Translations under genes and position numbers: made by a program | The notes under the pieces: generated by a model | What the model saw: only the letters and a program-made list of their open reading frames with translations | Told to the model about the DNA's origin: nothing | The model's database searches: none | Origin: Bacteroidia bacterium | Lineage (GTDB): Bacteria; Bacteroidota; Bacteroidia; SpSt-205 | Assembly: GCA_025060275.1 (NCBI GenBank) | Contig: JANXCJ010000029.1 | Location: 1-17,351, forward strand | Length of the DNA stretch: 17,351 nt | Direction: 5' to 3' | In this document: positions 1-7,880 of the stretch, piece by piece | Numbering within the stretch: position 1 is the stretch's first letter | Layout of the letters: each line of letters opens with the position of its first letter

Positions 1-294
1 ATAGAATTAGGGGGCCAGCAGTGGAAAGTCTCGCCCGGCAGTAAGATAGCTGTCAACCGCTTGCCCTACCCAGAGGGTAGTGAAATTATTATTGACCGGG
101 CTCTTCTCGTGGAGAAAGAGGGGGTGACTCAACTAGGAACACCCTATGTACCCAGTTCTATCCGAGTGAAAGTAGAGAGCCACTTTAAGGCCCCTAAAAT
201 AGTGGTGTTCAAGAAAAAGCGAAGAAAAGGGTACAAGCGAAAGAAGGGACATCGTCAGCTTATGACTTTGGTAACCATACAATCCATAGAATAG
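1..294 (+). CDS. rplU: 50S ribosomal protein L21 (5' end cut by window edge)
   Basis: Ribosomal protein L21, a 23S rRNA-binding protein of the large subunit. The reading frame is open from base 1, so the gene starts upstream; about the first five residues are missing. The visible 97 residues begin with an IELGGQQWKVSPG stretch that matches the family's IGGKQYKV opening. The basic KKKRRKGYKRKKGHRQ segment near residues 70-85 is the L21 signature. It ends in TAG at 292-294, four bases before rpmA, the usual rplU-rpmA order. A TTG at 61 is in frame but lies inside the conserved domain and is not the start. Family assignment is firm; only the N-terminus is unseen. Confidence 0.96.
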   Translation: MELGGQQWKVSPGSKIAVNRLPYPEGSEIIIDRALLVEKEGVTQLGTPYVPSSIRVKVESHFKAPKIVVFKKKRRKGYKRKKGHRQLMTLVTIQSIE

Positions 295-298
295 TGCT

Positions 299-574
299 AT
301 GGCACACAAGAAGGGCTTAGGTAGTACTCGGAATGGACGAGAATCGGAAAGCAAACGCTTAGGTGTGAAATTATTCGGAGGACAACATGCCATACCAGGC
401 AATATAATAGTACGGCAAAGAGGCACACGTTTCTGGCCTGGGAAAGGCGTAGGAATGGGGAAAGACCATACCCTATTTGCAAAAGTAGAAGGTATAGTCC
501 ATTTCCGTAAACGGAAAGGTCGTCATTACGTGGAAATTCTCCCCTCCTCTACGGCTCCTGTAGGGACATCCTAA
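299..574 (+). CDS. rpmA: 50S ribosomal protein L27
   Basis: Ribosomal protein L27, whose N-terminal tail reaches toward the peptidyl-transferase centre. The 91 residues are full length. They begin MAHKKGLGSTRNGRESESKR and contain NIIVRQRGTRFWPG and GKDHTLFA, all diagnostic. There is no N-terminal extension of the kind removed by Prp protease in Firmicutes, so the mature MAHKKG end is directly encoded. It follows rplU by four bases and is surely co-transcribed. Its last 26 bases (549-574) overlap the 3' end of the convergent LD-carboxypeptidase gene. The residues past about 83 (SSTAPVGTS) are a short non-conserved tail that lies in this overlap. Confidence 0.98.
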   Translation: MAHKKGLGSTRNGRESESKRLGVKLFGGQHAIPGNIIVRQRGTRFWPGKGVGMGKDHTLFAKVEGIVHFRKRKGRHYVEILPSSTAPVGTS

Positions 575-1481
575 GGATCGCTTGTGAAGCTTCTACCATC
601 AATTCAGCAGAACTACCTACTAACAAGGGCCAGTTATCTTTAGCGTGTCCTACGGGAAGTCCCATGGCCAAGGGAAAGTCACACGAAGTACTCTCTTCTA
701 CGATTTGAGAGAAGGGCTTTCCAAAAGGGGTCTCTTCTTTCTCTTGGGTAAGAGTTATTGCACCAACCAGAAGCCCCGCTATTTTGCCATACCAACCTCC
801 ATTTCGTAAATGCCAGCTCATTCGGTCTATTTGGTAGGAGTATTCTCCCACTTCCTCCCAGAAAAGAATAGGATTTCCCGGAAAGTTCTTAAGGTCCAGT
901 GAAGTACCACAGAGGGTTTGTAGAAGGCTAAGATTGCCCCCTAAGAGCATTCCCTTCGTATGTCCTACACGCCATGCATACCAGGGCTTGCGAGCCCATT
1001 TTATCGTAACTATCTCTGACTCCCCACGTAGCACCTTCAGCAGCTCTTGAAGTGCTTCTGCCCGAATTTTATGAGGTATATGTACAGCCAGGGGAGCATG
1101 AAGACTCACGATGCCCTCCGTAACAGCTCTCCACAGAAGAGGGGTAACATCGCTAAAGCCTATTAGCCATTTGGGATATCTTTGAAGCCCGCTCCAGTCT
1201 ACTGTAGTCCATATACGAGAGCTCCCGTGTCCTCCCCGAGCAAACCATATGGCCCGGATGGCAGGATCATCTAAAGCCTCTTGCAAAAGTGCCTTTCTAT
1301 GCGAATCTGAGCCTGCCAAGAGTCCGTCAGAGGCATATAGATTCTTCTCCTCATATACTACCTTCCAGCCCTGTAGGCGAGCAAAAGCGAAAAAGGGCTC
1401 CATTTCTTGAGGACTGACTTGCCAAGAGACAGAGAGTACGGTTATCTTGTCCCCTTTTCGCAGAGGCCTTGGATAAATCAC
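549..1481 (-). CDS. Peptidase S66 family LD-carboxypeptidase
   Basis: Predicted cytoplasmic LD-carboxypeptidase (MEROPS S66, LdcA-like), which removes the terminal D-alanine from murein tetrapeptides during cell-wall recycling; some S66 members instead act in microcin immunity. The 310 residues are normal family length. The expected catalytic triad is visible: Ser110 in GFSDVT, Glu209 (or the adjacent Glu210) in FWEEVGE, and His279 in GLPVGHAKDN. The N-terminal ARGGHGSSRI segment (81-90) is the usual glycine-rich loop. The start is GTG at 1481, giving MIYPRPLRKGDKI, a typical family N-terminus. It lies four bases after a TAnnTTTG promoter box, so the mRNA may be leaderless. There is no signal peptide, in keeping with a cytoplasmic recycling enzyme. 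The gene stands alone on its strand and converges on rpmA. Family is secure; substrate is inferred. Confidence 0.93.
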   Translation of the reverse strand: MIYPRPLRKGDKITVLSVSWQVSPQEMEPFFAFARLQGWKVVYEEKNLYASDGLLAGSDSHRKALLQEALDDPAIRAIWFARGGHGSSRIWTTVDWSGLQRYPKWLIGFSDVTPLLWRAVTEGIVSLHAPLAVHIPHKIRAEALQELLKVLRGESEIVTIKWARKPWYAWRVGHTKGMLLGGNLSLLQTLCGTSLDLKNFPGNPILFWEEVGEYSYQIDRMSWHLRNGGWYGKIAGLLVGAITLTQEKEETPFGKPFSQIVEESTSCDFPLAMGLPVGHAKDNWPLLVGSSAELMVEASQAILRMSLQEP

Positions 1482-1485
1482 CTCA

Positions 1486-1493
1486 CAAAGCTA
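1486..1493 (-). promoter_or_regulatory. Bacteroidota -7 box for the LD-carboxypeptidase gene
   Basis: The minus strand reads TAGCTTTG, an exact match to the Bacteroidota -7 consensus TAnnTTTG. Only four bases (TGAG) separate it from the GTG start at 1481. With the usual start of transcription about four to seven bases after the box, the transcript would begin at or within a few bases of the GTG. I see no TTG-type -33 element at the usual 17-23 base spacing. Confidence 0.6.
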
Positions 1494-1504
1494 CTTGGGA
1501 GTTG

Positions 1505-1512
1505 TATATTTG
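1505..1512 (+). promoter_or_regulatory. Bacteroidota -7 box for the GT2-ilvE-pdxH operon
   Basis: TATATTTG matches TAnnTTTG exactly and lies eight bases before the ATG at 1521, so the predicted leader is about 1-5 bases. It is back to back with the minus-strand box at 1486-1493; only 11 bases separate the two boxes. No clear -33 TTG is visible at the usual spacing. Confidence 0.6.
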
Positions 1513-1520
1513 TATAAATA

Positions 1521-2759
1521 ATGAGCGTTGTTGAATGGTTTTTCTGGCTAAGCATCGTCTTAGTGCTCTACCCCTACCTAATCTATCCTATGGGTATAGG
1601 ATTGATAGCTATTCTCAAGCGTAGAGAGCAGAAAGACGTTGAGACTGATGAGATAGACTACTGGCCCGATGTAACTATTATCATCCCTGCTTACAGAGAA
1701 GCTCAGTCTGTAGCACCTAAGATGGAGTCCATAAGGAATTTAGACTACCCCAAAGACAAGCTCCGCATTTTATGGATAATCGCCACGCATGAGGGAGATG
1801 ACTCCTTAGAGCCTACGCTGAAAGCCCTACAAAGCTACCCAGAAGCTCTTTATATACTCGTACCTCACAGAGGTAAAATCTACTCATTGAATCAGGCTCG
1901 CCTGCAGGTAGAAACGCCCTACACACTCATAACCGATGCAGATATCCTCATCTCGCCTCATTCCCTGAGAGTAGGTATCCAACACATGAAGCAAAACCCC
2001 CGTGTAGTTTTAGTAGGAGGTAGCCGTCAGCTTTTACCCCAAGGTAAAAACACTCCTGTAGGCTTTTCGGAAGCCCCTTACCTTGGGTATGAAGCCTGGT
2101 TAGGTAAGGCAGAGAGCCAGTGGGGGTGTGCCCTAGGGTTAGGAGGGGGGTTTTTACTTCTCCGAACCTCCTTCTGGCCTGAAATGCCTGCAGGAGTGGT
2201 AGATGACCTATATCTGAACTTATATGCAGGACTTAACCGCTTTCATGTTGTATTTGAGCCAAAGATAAAATCTTATGAGATACCCTCTGCTTCTTACCGT
2301 GTAGAATTTCAGAGAAAGATTAGAATCGCCTATACAGCATTTAACACAATAAGAAGCCTTTTCAGTTGGAAGAAAGCTTTACAAAATCCCTTGTTTCTAT
2401 TTTTTTTCTTCTCTCACAAGCTATTTCGCTACACAATTGCACCAGTTGCCTTGCTAATAGGTCTACTGAGTGTCGTAGGAGTAGCCTTCAAAAGTACTTT
2501 CTACTCTATGGCGGCTACCCTTTATATCTTAGCAGCGCTGGAAGCATTTGCCTTGTGGGCACTAGCCACTGTGCGCTTACCAGGGTGGATAGCTCTGCCT
2601 GGTTACTTTTTCCTTGCACATTTCGCCCAGCTTGTGGGGCTATGGAAGTTTCTCCGTAGTGAAGACCCTCTCCGGGTATGGCAACGGCTACCGAGGACAG
2701 AAATTGGTATGTCTCATGCCGTGGAGCATAACTATTCAACAGGCTCCTCCACGTCCTGA
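1521..2759 (+). CDS. Membrane-bound family 2 glycosyltransferase
   Basis: A processive-type GT2 glycosyltransferase anchored in the inner membrane, probably making or extending a surface or cell-wall polysaccharide. The 412 residues show an N-terminal membrane segment (about 5-32) and a GT-A domain beginning DVTIIIPAYRE (50-60). A metal-binding DAD motif is at 139-141 (ITDADIL), a GGGFLLLR acceptor-side loop at 208-215, an acidic VVDDLYL pair at 228-229, and a basic QRKIR segment (264-268) in the place of the QxxRW motif. About three C-terminal membrane helices follow (roughly 291-323, 331-350, 355-377). This layout resembles cellulose/hyaluronan synthase-like enzymes. The sugar donor and product cannot be read from the sequence. 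The ATG follows a TAnnTTTG box by eight bases. The 3' end overlaps ilvE by 44 bases, so the two are co-transcribed. Confidence 0.88.
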   Translation: MSVVEWFFWLSIVLVLYPYLIYPMGIGLIAILKRREQKDVETDEIDYWPDVTIIIPAYREAQSVAPKMESIRNLDYPKDKLRILWIIATHEGDDSLEPTLKALQSYPEALYILVPHRGKIYSLNQARLQVETPYTLITDADILISPHSLRVGIQHMKQNPRVVLVGGSRQLLPQGKNTPVGFSEAPYLGYEAWLGKAESQWGCALGLGGGFLLLRTSFWPEMPAGVVDDLYLNLYAGLNRFHVVFEPKIKSYEIPSASYRVEFQRKIRIAYTAFNTIRSLFSWKKALQNPLFLFFFFSHKLFRYTIAPVALLIGLLSVVGVAFKSTFYSMAATLYILAALEAFALWALATVRLPGWIALPGYFFLAHFAQLVGLWKFLRSEDPLRVWQRLPRTEIGMSHAVEHNYSTGSSTS

Positions 2760-3771
2760 AGCAATTATTTGGGAGGAGCTGCCCTTCGGGCGCATATTCA
2801 GCCAACACATGGCAGTGGCTGAATACAAGGATGGAAAATGGCAGGAAGCCCGTGTGCAGCCCTTTGAGCCTTTATCTCTCTCCCCTGGGACCTCTGCTTT
2901 GCATTATGGACAGGCTCTCTTTGAGGGATTCAAGGCTTACCAACGTCCAGATGGTTTTAGATTTGTCTTTCGCCCTAAGGACCACTGGCAGAGGCTCAAT
3001 CACTCTGCTCACCGCCTCAGCATGCCAGAGGTCCCATACGAGCTTTTTATTTCCTTACTTCACCATCTTTTACTCCAAGAAGTAGCTCTTTTCCCTCCTA
3101 ACCTACAGCATGCTATCTACATCCGACCTGTTTACTTCGCTACAGACCCGTGGCTGGGCGTGCGCCCCTCTGAGACTTACATGCTCGTGATATATCTCAC
3201 ACCCGTAGGACCCTACTACAAGGATACTATTAAAGCCTATGTAGAAACGGAACTTTCTCGGGCTGCCTCAGGAGGTACAGGCACAGCAAAAATGGCAGGT
3301 AACTACGCAGCAGCTCTCCTAAGCGGCAGAAAAGCCCAGGCAAAAGGTTGCCAAGTCTCCCTCTGGCTGGATGCTTTCCAGCACGAATATGTGGAGGAGT
3401 TCAGCACCATGAACGTATTCTTCGTCCAAAGGGACTCCACCCTCATAACGCCTTCTTTAGAAAGGGGTACTATACTTCAGGGCATTACAAGGGATACAAT
3501 CCTCTACTTGGCTTATGAACGCGGTCTTAGTGTAGAAGAGAGAGATATATCTATCCATGAGGTGATAGAGAACATAACCCATGGGCGTATTACAGAGATA
3601 TTTGGCACAGGTACTGCTGCGACAATTATGCCCATCCAATCTCTCTTCTACGAGGATAAAGTATGGGAGCTCCCCCCTCACACACCTATAGCCCAGATGC
3701 TGCTGACTGATTATAAGGCAATCCTCCAAGGAGACTTGAAGGGAAACCCTGAATGGATATGGCCAGTGTAG
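2716..3771 (+). CDS. ilvE: Branched-chain amino acid aminotransferase
   Basis: PLP-dependent (fold type IV) transaminase that interconverts Leu/Ile/Val and their 2-oxo acids with glutamate/2-oxoglutarate, the last step of branched-chain amino acid synthesis. The chosen ATG at 2716 gives 351 residues, the usual length of the long BCAT form. Visible family motifs: LPFGRIFSQHM (22-32), ALHYGQALFEGFKAY (61-75), YIRPVYFATD (135-144), the PLP-lysine region GTGTAKMAGNYAAA with Lys192, VEEFSTMNVFFV (227-237) and EIFGTGTAA (294-302). The frame stays open upstream to a TTG at 2614, but those residues have no family counterpart and lie within the glycosyltransferase gene. The start overlaps that gene by 44 bases and the end overlaps pdxH by 19. 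The pairing with pdxH is apt, since PdxH makes this enzyme's cofactor. Confidence 0.95.
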   Translation: MPWSITIQQAPPRPEAIIWEELPFGRIFSQHMAVAEYKDGKWQEARVQPFEPLSLSPGTSALHYGQALFEGFKAYQRPDGFRFVFRPKDHWQRLNHSAHRLSMPEVPYELFISLLHHLLLQEVALFPPNLQHAIYIRPVYFATDPWLGVRPSETYMLVIYLTPVGPYYKDTIKAYVETELSRAASGGTGTAKMAGNYAAALLSGRKAQAKGCQVSLWLDAFQHEYVEEFSTMNVFFVQRDSTLITPSLERGTILQGITRDTILYLAYERGLSVEERDISIHEVIENITHGRITEIFGTGTAATIMPIQSLFYEDKVWELPPHTPIAQMLLTDYKAILQGDLKGNPEWIWPV

Positions 3772-4400
3772 ACCTACAGAACTTTCGCCAGGAGTATTCT
3801 AAGGGAGTCCTAATAGAGGAGTCCCTACCAGAGGAGCCTTTCCCTCTCCTGCTTCAGTGGCTTGAAGAAGCTGTACAAGCGGGGATAAGTGAGCCGAACG
3901 CATTTACCTTAGCTACTGCGGACTCCTCCGGCCAGCCCCACGCGCGGATCGTTCTACTCAAAGAGGTAGTAGTGCCTTTTCTCTTTTTCTATACAAACTA
4001 CGAGAGCGCCAAAGGAGTAGAGATAGCTCAGAATCCCAAAGTCTCTGCTACATTCTGGTGGAGAGAGCTGGAGAGGCAGCTCCGAGTGGAAGGAACTGCC
4101 CAGAAAGCTTCAGAAGAAAAGTCCAACACCTACTTTTTGTCTCGCCCCTATGGTAGTCAGATTGGGGCATGGGCCTCCCCCCAGAGCCAGCCCATCAAGA
4201 GGGAAGAACTGATGTCTCGTTGGCAGCTATACATGGAGAAATTTGCAGAAGGAGAGGTTCCTCGCCCTCCGTACTGGGGGGGCTATCAAATACTCCCTCA
4301 TTATGTGGAGTTTTGGCAAGGCCGCCCTAATCGCCTTCACGACAGAATCATATATCGCCGAAGGGGGACATCCTGGGAAAAGTACCGCATAGCTCCTTAG
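3753..4400 (+). CDS. pdxH: Pyridoxamine/pyridoxine 5'-phosphate oxidase
   Basis: FMN-dependent oxidase that converts pyridoxamine or pyridoxine 5'-phosphate to pyridoxal 5'-phosphate (vitamin B6 synthesis and salvage). The 215 residues are full length. Diagnostic runs include EPNAFTLATADSSGQPHARI and VLLKE (FMN phosphate site), FFYTNYESAKG, ELERQLRVEG, SRPYGSQIGAWASPQSQ, and the C-terminal VEFWQGRPNRLHDR that binds the substrate. The ATG at 3753 lies inside the end of ilvE, giving a 19-base overlap; a second in-frame ATG at 3759 is also possible. It is the last gene of the GT2-ilvE-pdxH unit, ending 26 bases from the convergent glycosyltransferase gene. No terminator hairpin is evident in that gap. 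Confidence 0.97.
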   Translation: MDMASVDLQNFRQEYSKGVLIEESLPEEPFPLLLQWLEEAVQAGISEPNAFTLATADSSGQPHARIVLLKEVVVPFLFFYTNYESAKGVEIAQNPKVSATFWWRELERQLRVEGTAQKASEEKSNTYFLSRPYGSQIGAWASPQSQPIKREELMSRWQLYMEKFAEGEVPRPPYWGGYQILPHYVEFWQGRPNRLHDRIIYRRRGTSWEKYRIAP

Positions 4401-4426
4401 CGTAACCAGTTCATATTCTCCCCCTC

Positions 4427-5605
4427 CTAGGCAACACAGTAGATAGCCTTGCCAATCTCTACTACCCTTTCGCACACTTGAACTGCATCCTGAGTAGAAA
4501 CTTCTCTACCTTCCAAAGCACATCGGACCCAGTACCTAAGGCATCCTTCCTGTTGTTCCCAGTGAAGGATAGAAGCAGCTTTACGTGCCCCTTCTACCCA
4601 CTGATCATAGAGGGGTCTATTCATCTCCAAGCTCTTCAACGTCTGGGCTATTGAGGAGGGTGTCCAGGGCTCCACTACACAGCCAGCATTATACTTACGG
4701 ACAATAGCCTGAATAAGTGGTGCTTCACCTGCAATCACAGGTATGCCTGCCTGAAGATAGTCAAATACCTTATTCGGAAGAGCATAGCGGTGATTAAGTG
4801 CGGTAGGGAGCTCTCCAGACACCCCCAGCGTAGCTCTAAGGGTAAAGTCCTCAACCTTCTCAAAAGGTACCATTCCAAAGAAAACTACTCTATCCCCTAG
4901 TCGCTCCCGCAGTACTATCTCCTCTAACCGCCTCCTAATAGGCCCATCTCCCACTATCCATAACCGCCACCCAGTAGCTATCTTTAGGGCGTTTACTAAC
5001 TCCTCCAGCCCTCTCTGAGGATGTAACATCCCTTGGTAGAGAAGTAGCCGTTCCTCCAGGTGAGGCCGTGCCAACCTTACACCTCGCAAGGGAAGATTAT
5101 ATATGACCCACACAGGTTTTCCGTACTTCTTTTGAAAGTGCTCGGCTATAGGGGGGCTAACTGTAATGATATACCTTGTACGAGGATAGAAGAGCTGCTC
5201 TGCCAGCTCCCATACACGCCTCTTAAAAGGACGAGACACTAAGAATGGAGTCTGCGTATAAAGCTCCCGACTATCTAATAACACTACCTTTCCTCTTAGG
5301 AAGCCTGCTACCCAACAGGCAGGAAGTATATGTAGATCACATGCCAGTACAGCCTCCCACTTTCTACGAAGGAGTAGGTACATAAACATGACAACATTCG
5401 CAAGCAAGAAGAAGAGAGGTCCCTTCTTAGCGGGTACCCATAGACGCCTCACGGTATAAGGTCTACCCCGAAGAGGTGCTTCCCATAGATGCCTTTTTAT
5501 ACCTACTACTTCTACTTCATGCTCCTTATGCAGGGTAAGAGCTATCTTATGAAGACGCTGATCACAAATAAGATTGTTGATAATGCAGTGGATTATCCGT
5601 GCCAT
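4427..5605 (-). CDS. GT4-like glycosyltransferase
   Basis: A GT-B fold glycosyltransferase of the GT4 type, predicted to transfer a nucleotide-activated sugar onto a lipid or polysaccharide acceptor at the cytoplasmic face of the membrane. Of 392 residues, the N-terminal domain includes a hydrophobic stretch (about 63-79) that may be a membrane-associating helix, and ACDLHILPACWVAG then VLLDSRELYTQTP (88-120), typical of Bacteroidota GT4 enzymes. The donor half has LLLYQGMLHPQRGLEEL (187-203), WIVGDGP (216-222) and LPNKVFDYLQAGIPVIAGE (276-294), the usual nucleotide-sugar binding segment. The exact sugar is unknown. It is a single-gene unit. Its ATG follows a TAnnTTTG box by 33 bases, an ordinary leader length here. 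Confidence 0.9.
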   Translation of the reverse strand: MARIIHCIINNLICDQRLHKIALTLHKEHEVEVVGIKRHLWEAPLRGRPYTVRRLWVPAKKGPLFFLLANVVMFMYLLLRRKWEAVLACDLHILPACWVAGFLRGKVVLLDSRELYTQTPFLVSRPFKRRVWELAEQLFYPRTRYIITVSPPIAEHFQKKYGKPVWVIYNLPLRGVRLARPHLEERLLLYQGMLHPQRGLEELVNALKIATGWRLWIVGDGPIRRRLEEIVLRERLGDRVVFFGMVPFEKVEDFTLRATLGVSGELPTALNHRYALPNKVFDYLQAGIPVIAGEAPLIQAIVRKYNAGCVVEPWTPSSIAQTLKSLEMNRPLYDQWVEGARKAASILHWEQQEGCLRYWVRCALEGREVSTQDAVQVCERVVEIGKAIYCVA

Positions 5606-5764
5606 AGTAGAGGAAAAGGCTTCCTATTGCAGTAGAACCAAAGTTAGAAGGCTACCCATTTCCCTACTTTATATCACTTCCTCCCCTACTATGAGCTACA
5701 TTTTCCACATAGGTAAGGACTCAGAGATTCTTCCGAGAGAGAAAATTTTTGTTACTTAAACCTC
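5606..5764. other. Largest gene-free gap, divergent promoter region
   Basis: 159 bases between the divergent GT4-like and nadA genes, the longest non-coding stretch in the window. It holds the minus-strand box at 5639-5646. For nadA the best candidate is AATTTTTG at 5744-5751, a 7/8 match ending 13 bases before the ATG; another 7/8 match, TACATTTT, is at 5697-5704. Short open frames crossing it have no recognisable protein features. I see no riboswitch fold or tRNA. Confidence 0.5.
5639..5646 (-). promoter_or_regulatory. Bacteroidota -7 box for the GT4-like gene
   Basis: The minus strand reads TAACTTTG, an exact TAnnTTTG match, 33 bases before the ATG at 5605. This predicts a leader of roughly 26-30 bases, longer than at the other promoters here. 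No TTG is present at the expected -33 spacing. Confidence 0.5.
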
Positions 5765-6799
5765 ATGTTCAACATCTCCACATCCCCACCTCTATCTCCA
5801 GAAGAAGTTAAGCATCACATAGCGGAATATGGATATGTAGCTGTGGAACCCTCCTCAGAGATAGACCTTTTTTCTGAGATTCAAAAGCTGAAGCAGCAGA
5901 AGAATGCCCTGGTGCTTGCCCATTACTACCAGGAAGCTGATATACAGGATCTGGCTGACTTTGTGGGAGATAGTCTAGGGCTTTCCCAGAAAGCTGCTGA
6001 GACAGACGCGGATATAATCCTCTTCGCAGGGGTACACTTCATGGCTGAGACGGCCAAGATACTAAATCCCGAAAAGAAGGTACTTGTCCCTGACTTAAAC
6101 GCAGGCTGCTCTCTATCAGATAGCTGCCCTCCAGAGGCTTTTGCTGCTTTCAAAGAGCGCTACCCTGGCTATAAGGTAGTAAGTTATATCAACACTTCAG
6201 CTCACATAAAGGCTATGAGCGATATTATAGTTACCTCTTCTAATGCTGTGCCTATAGTGAAGGCTCTACCTGCTGACTGGAAACTAATATTTGCACCGGA
6301 TAAAAACTTGGGTAACTACGTGATGCAGAAGACAGGTAGAGAGATGGTTCTATGGGATGGTGTGTGCATGGTTCATGCTATTTTTTCCTTTCAGAAGGTA
6401 AGGGCATTGCGAATGAAATATCCTGAGGCGGAACTAATTGCCCACCCTGAATGTGAGCCTGCTCTCTTGGAGCAGGCAGACTACATAGGCTCTACGACAG
6501 GGCTTCTCAACTACGTCGTACGCTCTCCTAAGAGGCAGTTTATCGTAGCTACGGAGGCTGGGATTTTCCATCAAATGCGTAAGGCTGTGCCCGAGAAGGA
6601 GCTTATCCAAGCTCCTACGGAATACTCTTGTAGCTGTAATACTTGTCCCCATATGAAGCTCAATACACTGGTCAAAATATACAATGCACTCCTATACGAG
6701 ATGCCGGAGGTTACTTTGCCCGTAGATATATTAGAGGCTGCTCGCAGGCCTATACAGAGGATGCTTGAGATGAGTCGAGAGCTTGGTCTACTTTCGTGA
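5765..6799 (+). CDS. nadA: Quinolinate synthase
   Basis: [4Fe-4S] enzyme that condenses iminoaspartate with dihydroxyacetone phosphate to quinolinate in de novo NAD synthesis. The 344 residues show the three-domain NadA pattern: LAHYYQEADIQDLADFVGDS (51-70), DLNAGCSLSDSCP with cluster ligand Cys115, WDGVCMVH with Cys201, and CSCNTCPHMKLN near the end, where Cys294 is the expected third ligand. HPEC (227-230) and STTGLLNY (243-250) are also conserved. Its partners nadB and nadC are not in the window. The stop overlaps the thiL start (GTGA), so the two are co-transcribed. The promoter is less clear than for the neighbouring units: only 7/8 matches to the -7 box are seen. Confidence 0.97.
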   Translation: MFNISTSPPLSPEEVKHHIAEYGYVAVEPSSEIDLFSEIQKLKQQKNALVLAHYYQEADIQDLADFVGDSLGLSQKAAETDADIILFAGVHFMAETAKILNPEKKVLVPDLNAGCSLSDSCPPEAFAAFKERYPGYKVVSYINTSAHIKAMSDIIVTSSNAVPIVKALPADWKLIFAPDKNLGNYVMQKTGREMVLWDGVCMVHAIFSFQKVRALRMKYPEAELIAHPECEPALLEQADYIGSTTGLLNYVVRSPKRQFIVATEAGIFHQMRKAVPEKELIQAPTEYSCSCNTCPHMKLNTLVKIYNALLYEMPEVTLPVDILEAARRPIQRMLEMSRELGLLS

Positions 6800-7842
6800 G
6801 CTCCGTGGAGAAATCCCTTGTTACTGAGGTAGAGCTAATAGGAAGACTCTCAGAGAGGCTACTAGGGAAGCATCCCCTTCTTGTTCAGGGAATAGGGGAT
6901 GACGCAGCTGTTTGGAGGTGGGAAGAAGGAGTGTATGGTCTTGTTTCTGCGGATACCTTACACGAGCATTGGGATTTTGATCGTTCCTATCATGCACTGC
7001 GTTACATAGGCTACAAAGCAGCAGTCAGTGCAATCAGTGATATATGTGCTATGAATGGTCAGCCCCTGTTCTTAGTGGTGTCGCTGGGAGTTCCTAGAGG
7101 TACCTCTGCTTCTCAGTTACAAGAGCTCTATGATGGAATAAGAGAGGTTGAAGAGAAATATAGGGTAGCGGTGGCTGGGGGAGACATCTCCCCCTCAAGA
7201 GACTTATGGTTAAGTATAACAGTAATAGGCAGGGTGGAAGTAGAATGGATCGTCTACAGAAAGGGCGCAGCCCCTTATCAGATAGTCTGCGTTACTGGAG
7301 ATTTGGGTGCACCGTATGCAGGGCTGAAAGTTCTTCAGAGAGAGAAAGCAGTCCTTACCCATGATCCCACAGCTCAGCCGGATGTGAAGGACTTTGGTTA
7401 TGTTATCAGGAGACAACTAAAGCCAGAGGCTCGATGTGATGTAGTGAGGCGTCTAAAGGAGATAGGAATCCGACCTACCAGCATGATAGACCTCTCAGAT
7501 GGGCTTGCTGCAGGACTTCACTCCTTGGCACAGGCTTCTGGAGTAGGTTTCCATATCTATCTGGAACGGCTTCCCTTCCACTCCCAGACGGCTCGGGTGG
7601 CAGAGCTCTTTCAGATACCTCTTACCGCTGTCCTTCTGTATGGAGGTGAGGAGTACGAACTTTTATTTACTGTGCCTGCCGAAGCACATGAGACGCTGAG
7701 GAATGAACCCTTCGTACATATGATTGGATATGTAAAGGAGGGAAAAGACGTAGTAATAGAAGATGGGATAGGGCAAGTCTGGCCTATTGAGCAGATAGGT
7801 TGGGATAGTCTCTTGGGTGAGCGTAAGAAAGAGAGTACCTGA
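6796..7842 (+). CDS. thiL: Thiamine-monophosphate kinase
   Basis: ATP-dependent kinase that converts thiamine monophosphate to thiamine diphosphate, the coenzyme used by SucA elsewhere in this window. The 348 residues carry the ThiL/PurM-superfamily metal and nucleotide motifs in order: GIGDDAAVW (32-40), ADTLHEHWDFD (52-62), SDICAMNGQP (81-90), AVAGGDISPS (125-134), VTGDLGAPYAGL (166-177), MIDLSDGLAAGL (230-241) and YGGEEYELLFTV (282-293). The start is GTG at 6796, overlapping the nadA TGA by four bases, which indicates translational coupling. The spacing and the good N-terminal match favour this start. Coupling of NAD and thiamine cofactor genes looks like convenience rather than one pathway. 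Confidence 0.95.
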   Translation: MSSVEKSLVTEVELIGRLSERLLGKHPLLVQGIGDDAAVWRWEEGVYGLVSADTLHEHWDFDRSYHALRYIGYKAAVSAISDICAMNGQPLFLVVSLGVPRGTSASQLQELYDGIREVEEKYRVAVAGGDISPSRDLWLSITVIGRVEVEWIVYRKGAAPYQIVCVTGDLGAPYAGLKVLQREKAVLTHDPTAQPDVKDFGYVIRRQLKPEARCDVVRRLKEIGIRPTSMIDLSDGLAAGLHSLAQASGVGFHIYLERLPFHSQTARVAELFQIPLTAVLLYGGEEYELLFTVPAEAHETLRNEPFVHMIGYVKEGKDVVIEDGIGQVWPIEQIGWDSLLGERKKEST

Positions 7843-7880
7843 TGCTAGTAGAATCTCGGTTAATCTCTACCTGAGCGGGA

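Noticed and set aside
2614..2715. N-terminal extension of ilvE from a TTG at 2614
   Set aside because: These 34 residues have no counterpart in aminotransferases and lie wholly inside the glycosyltransferase gene. The ATG at 2716 gives the normal family length.
7843..7880. Possible terminator between thiL and porT
   Set aside because: The 38-base convergent gap has no convincing stem-loop followed by a T run; only weak complementarity is present.
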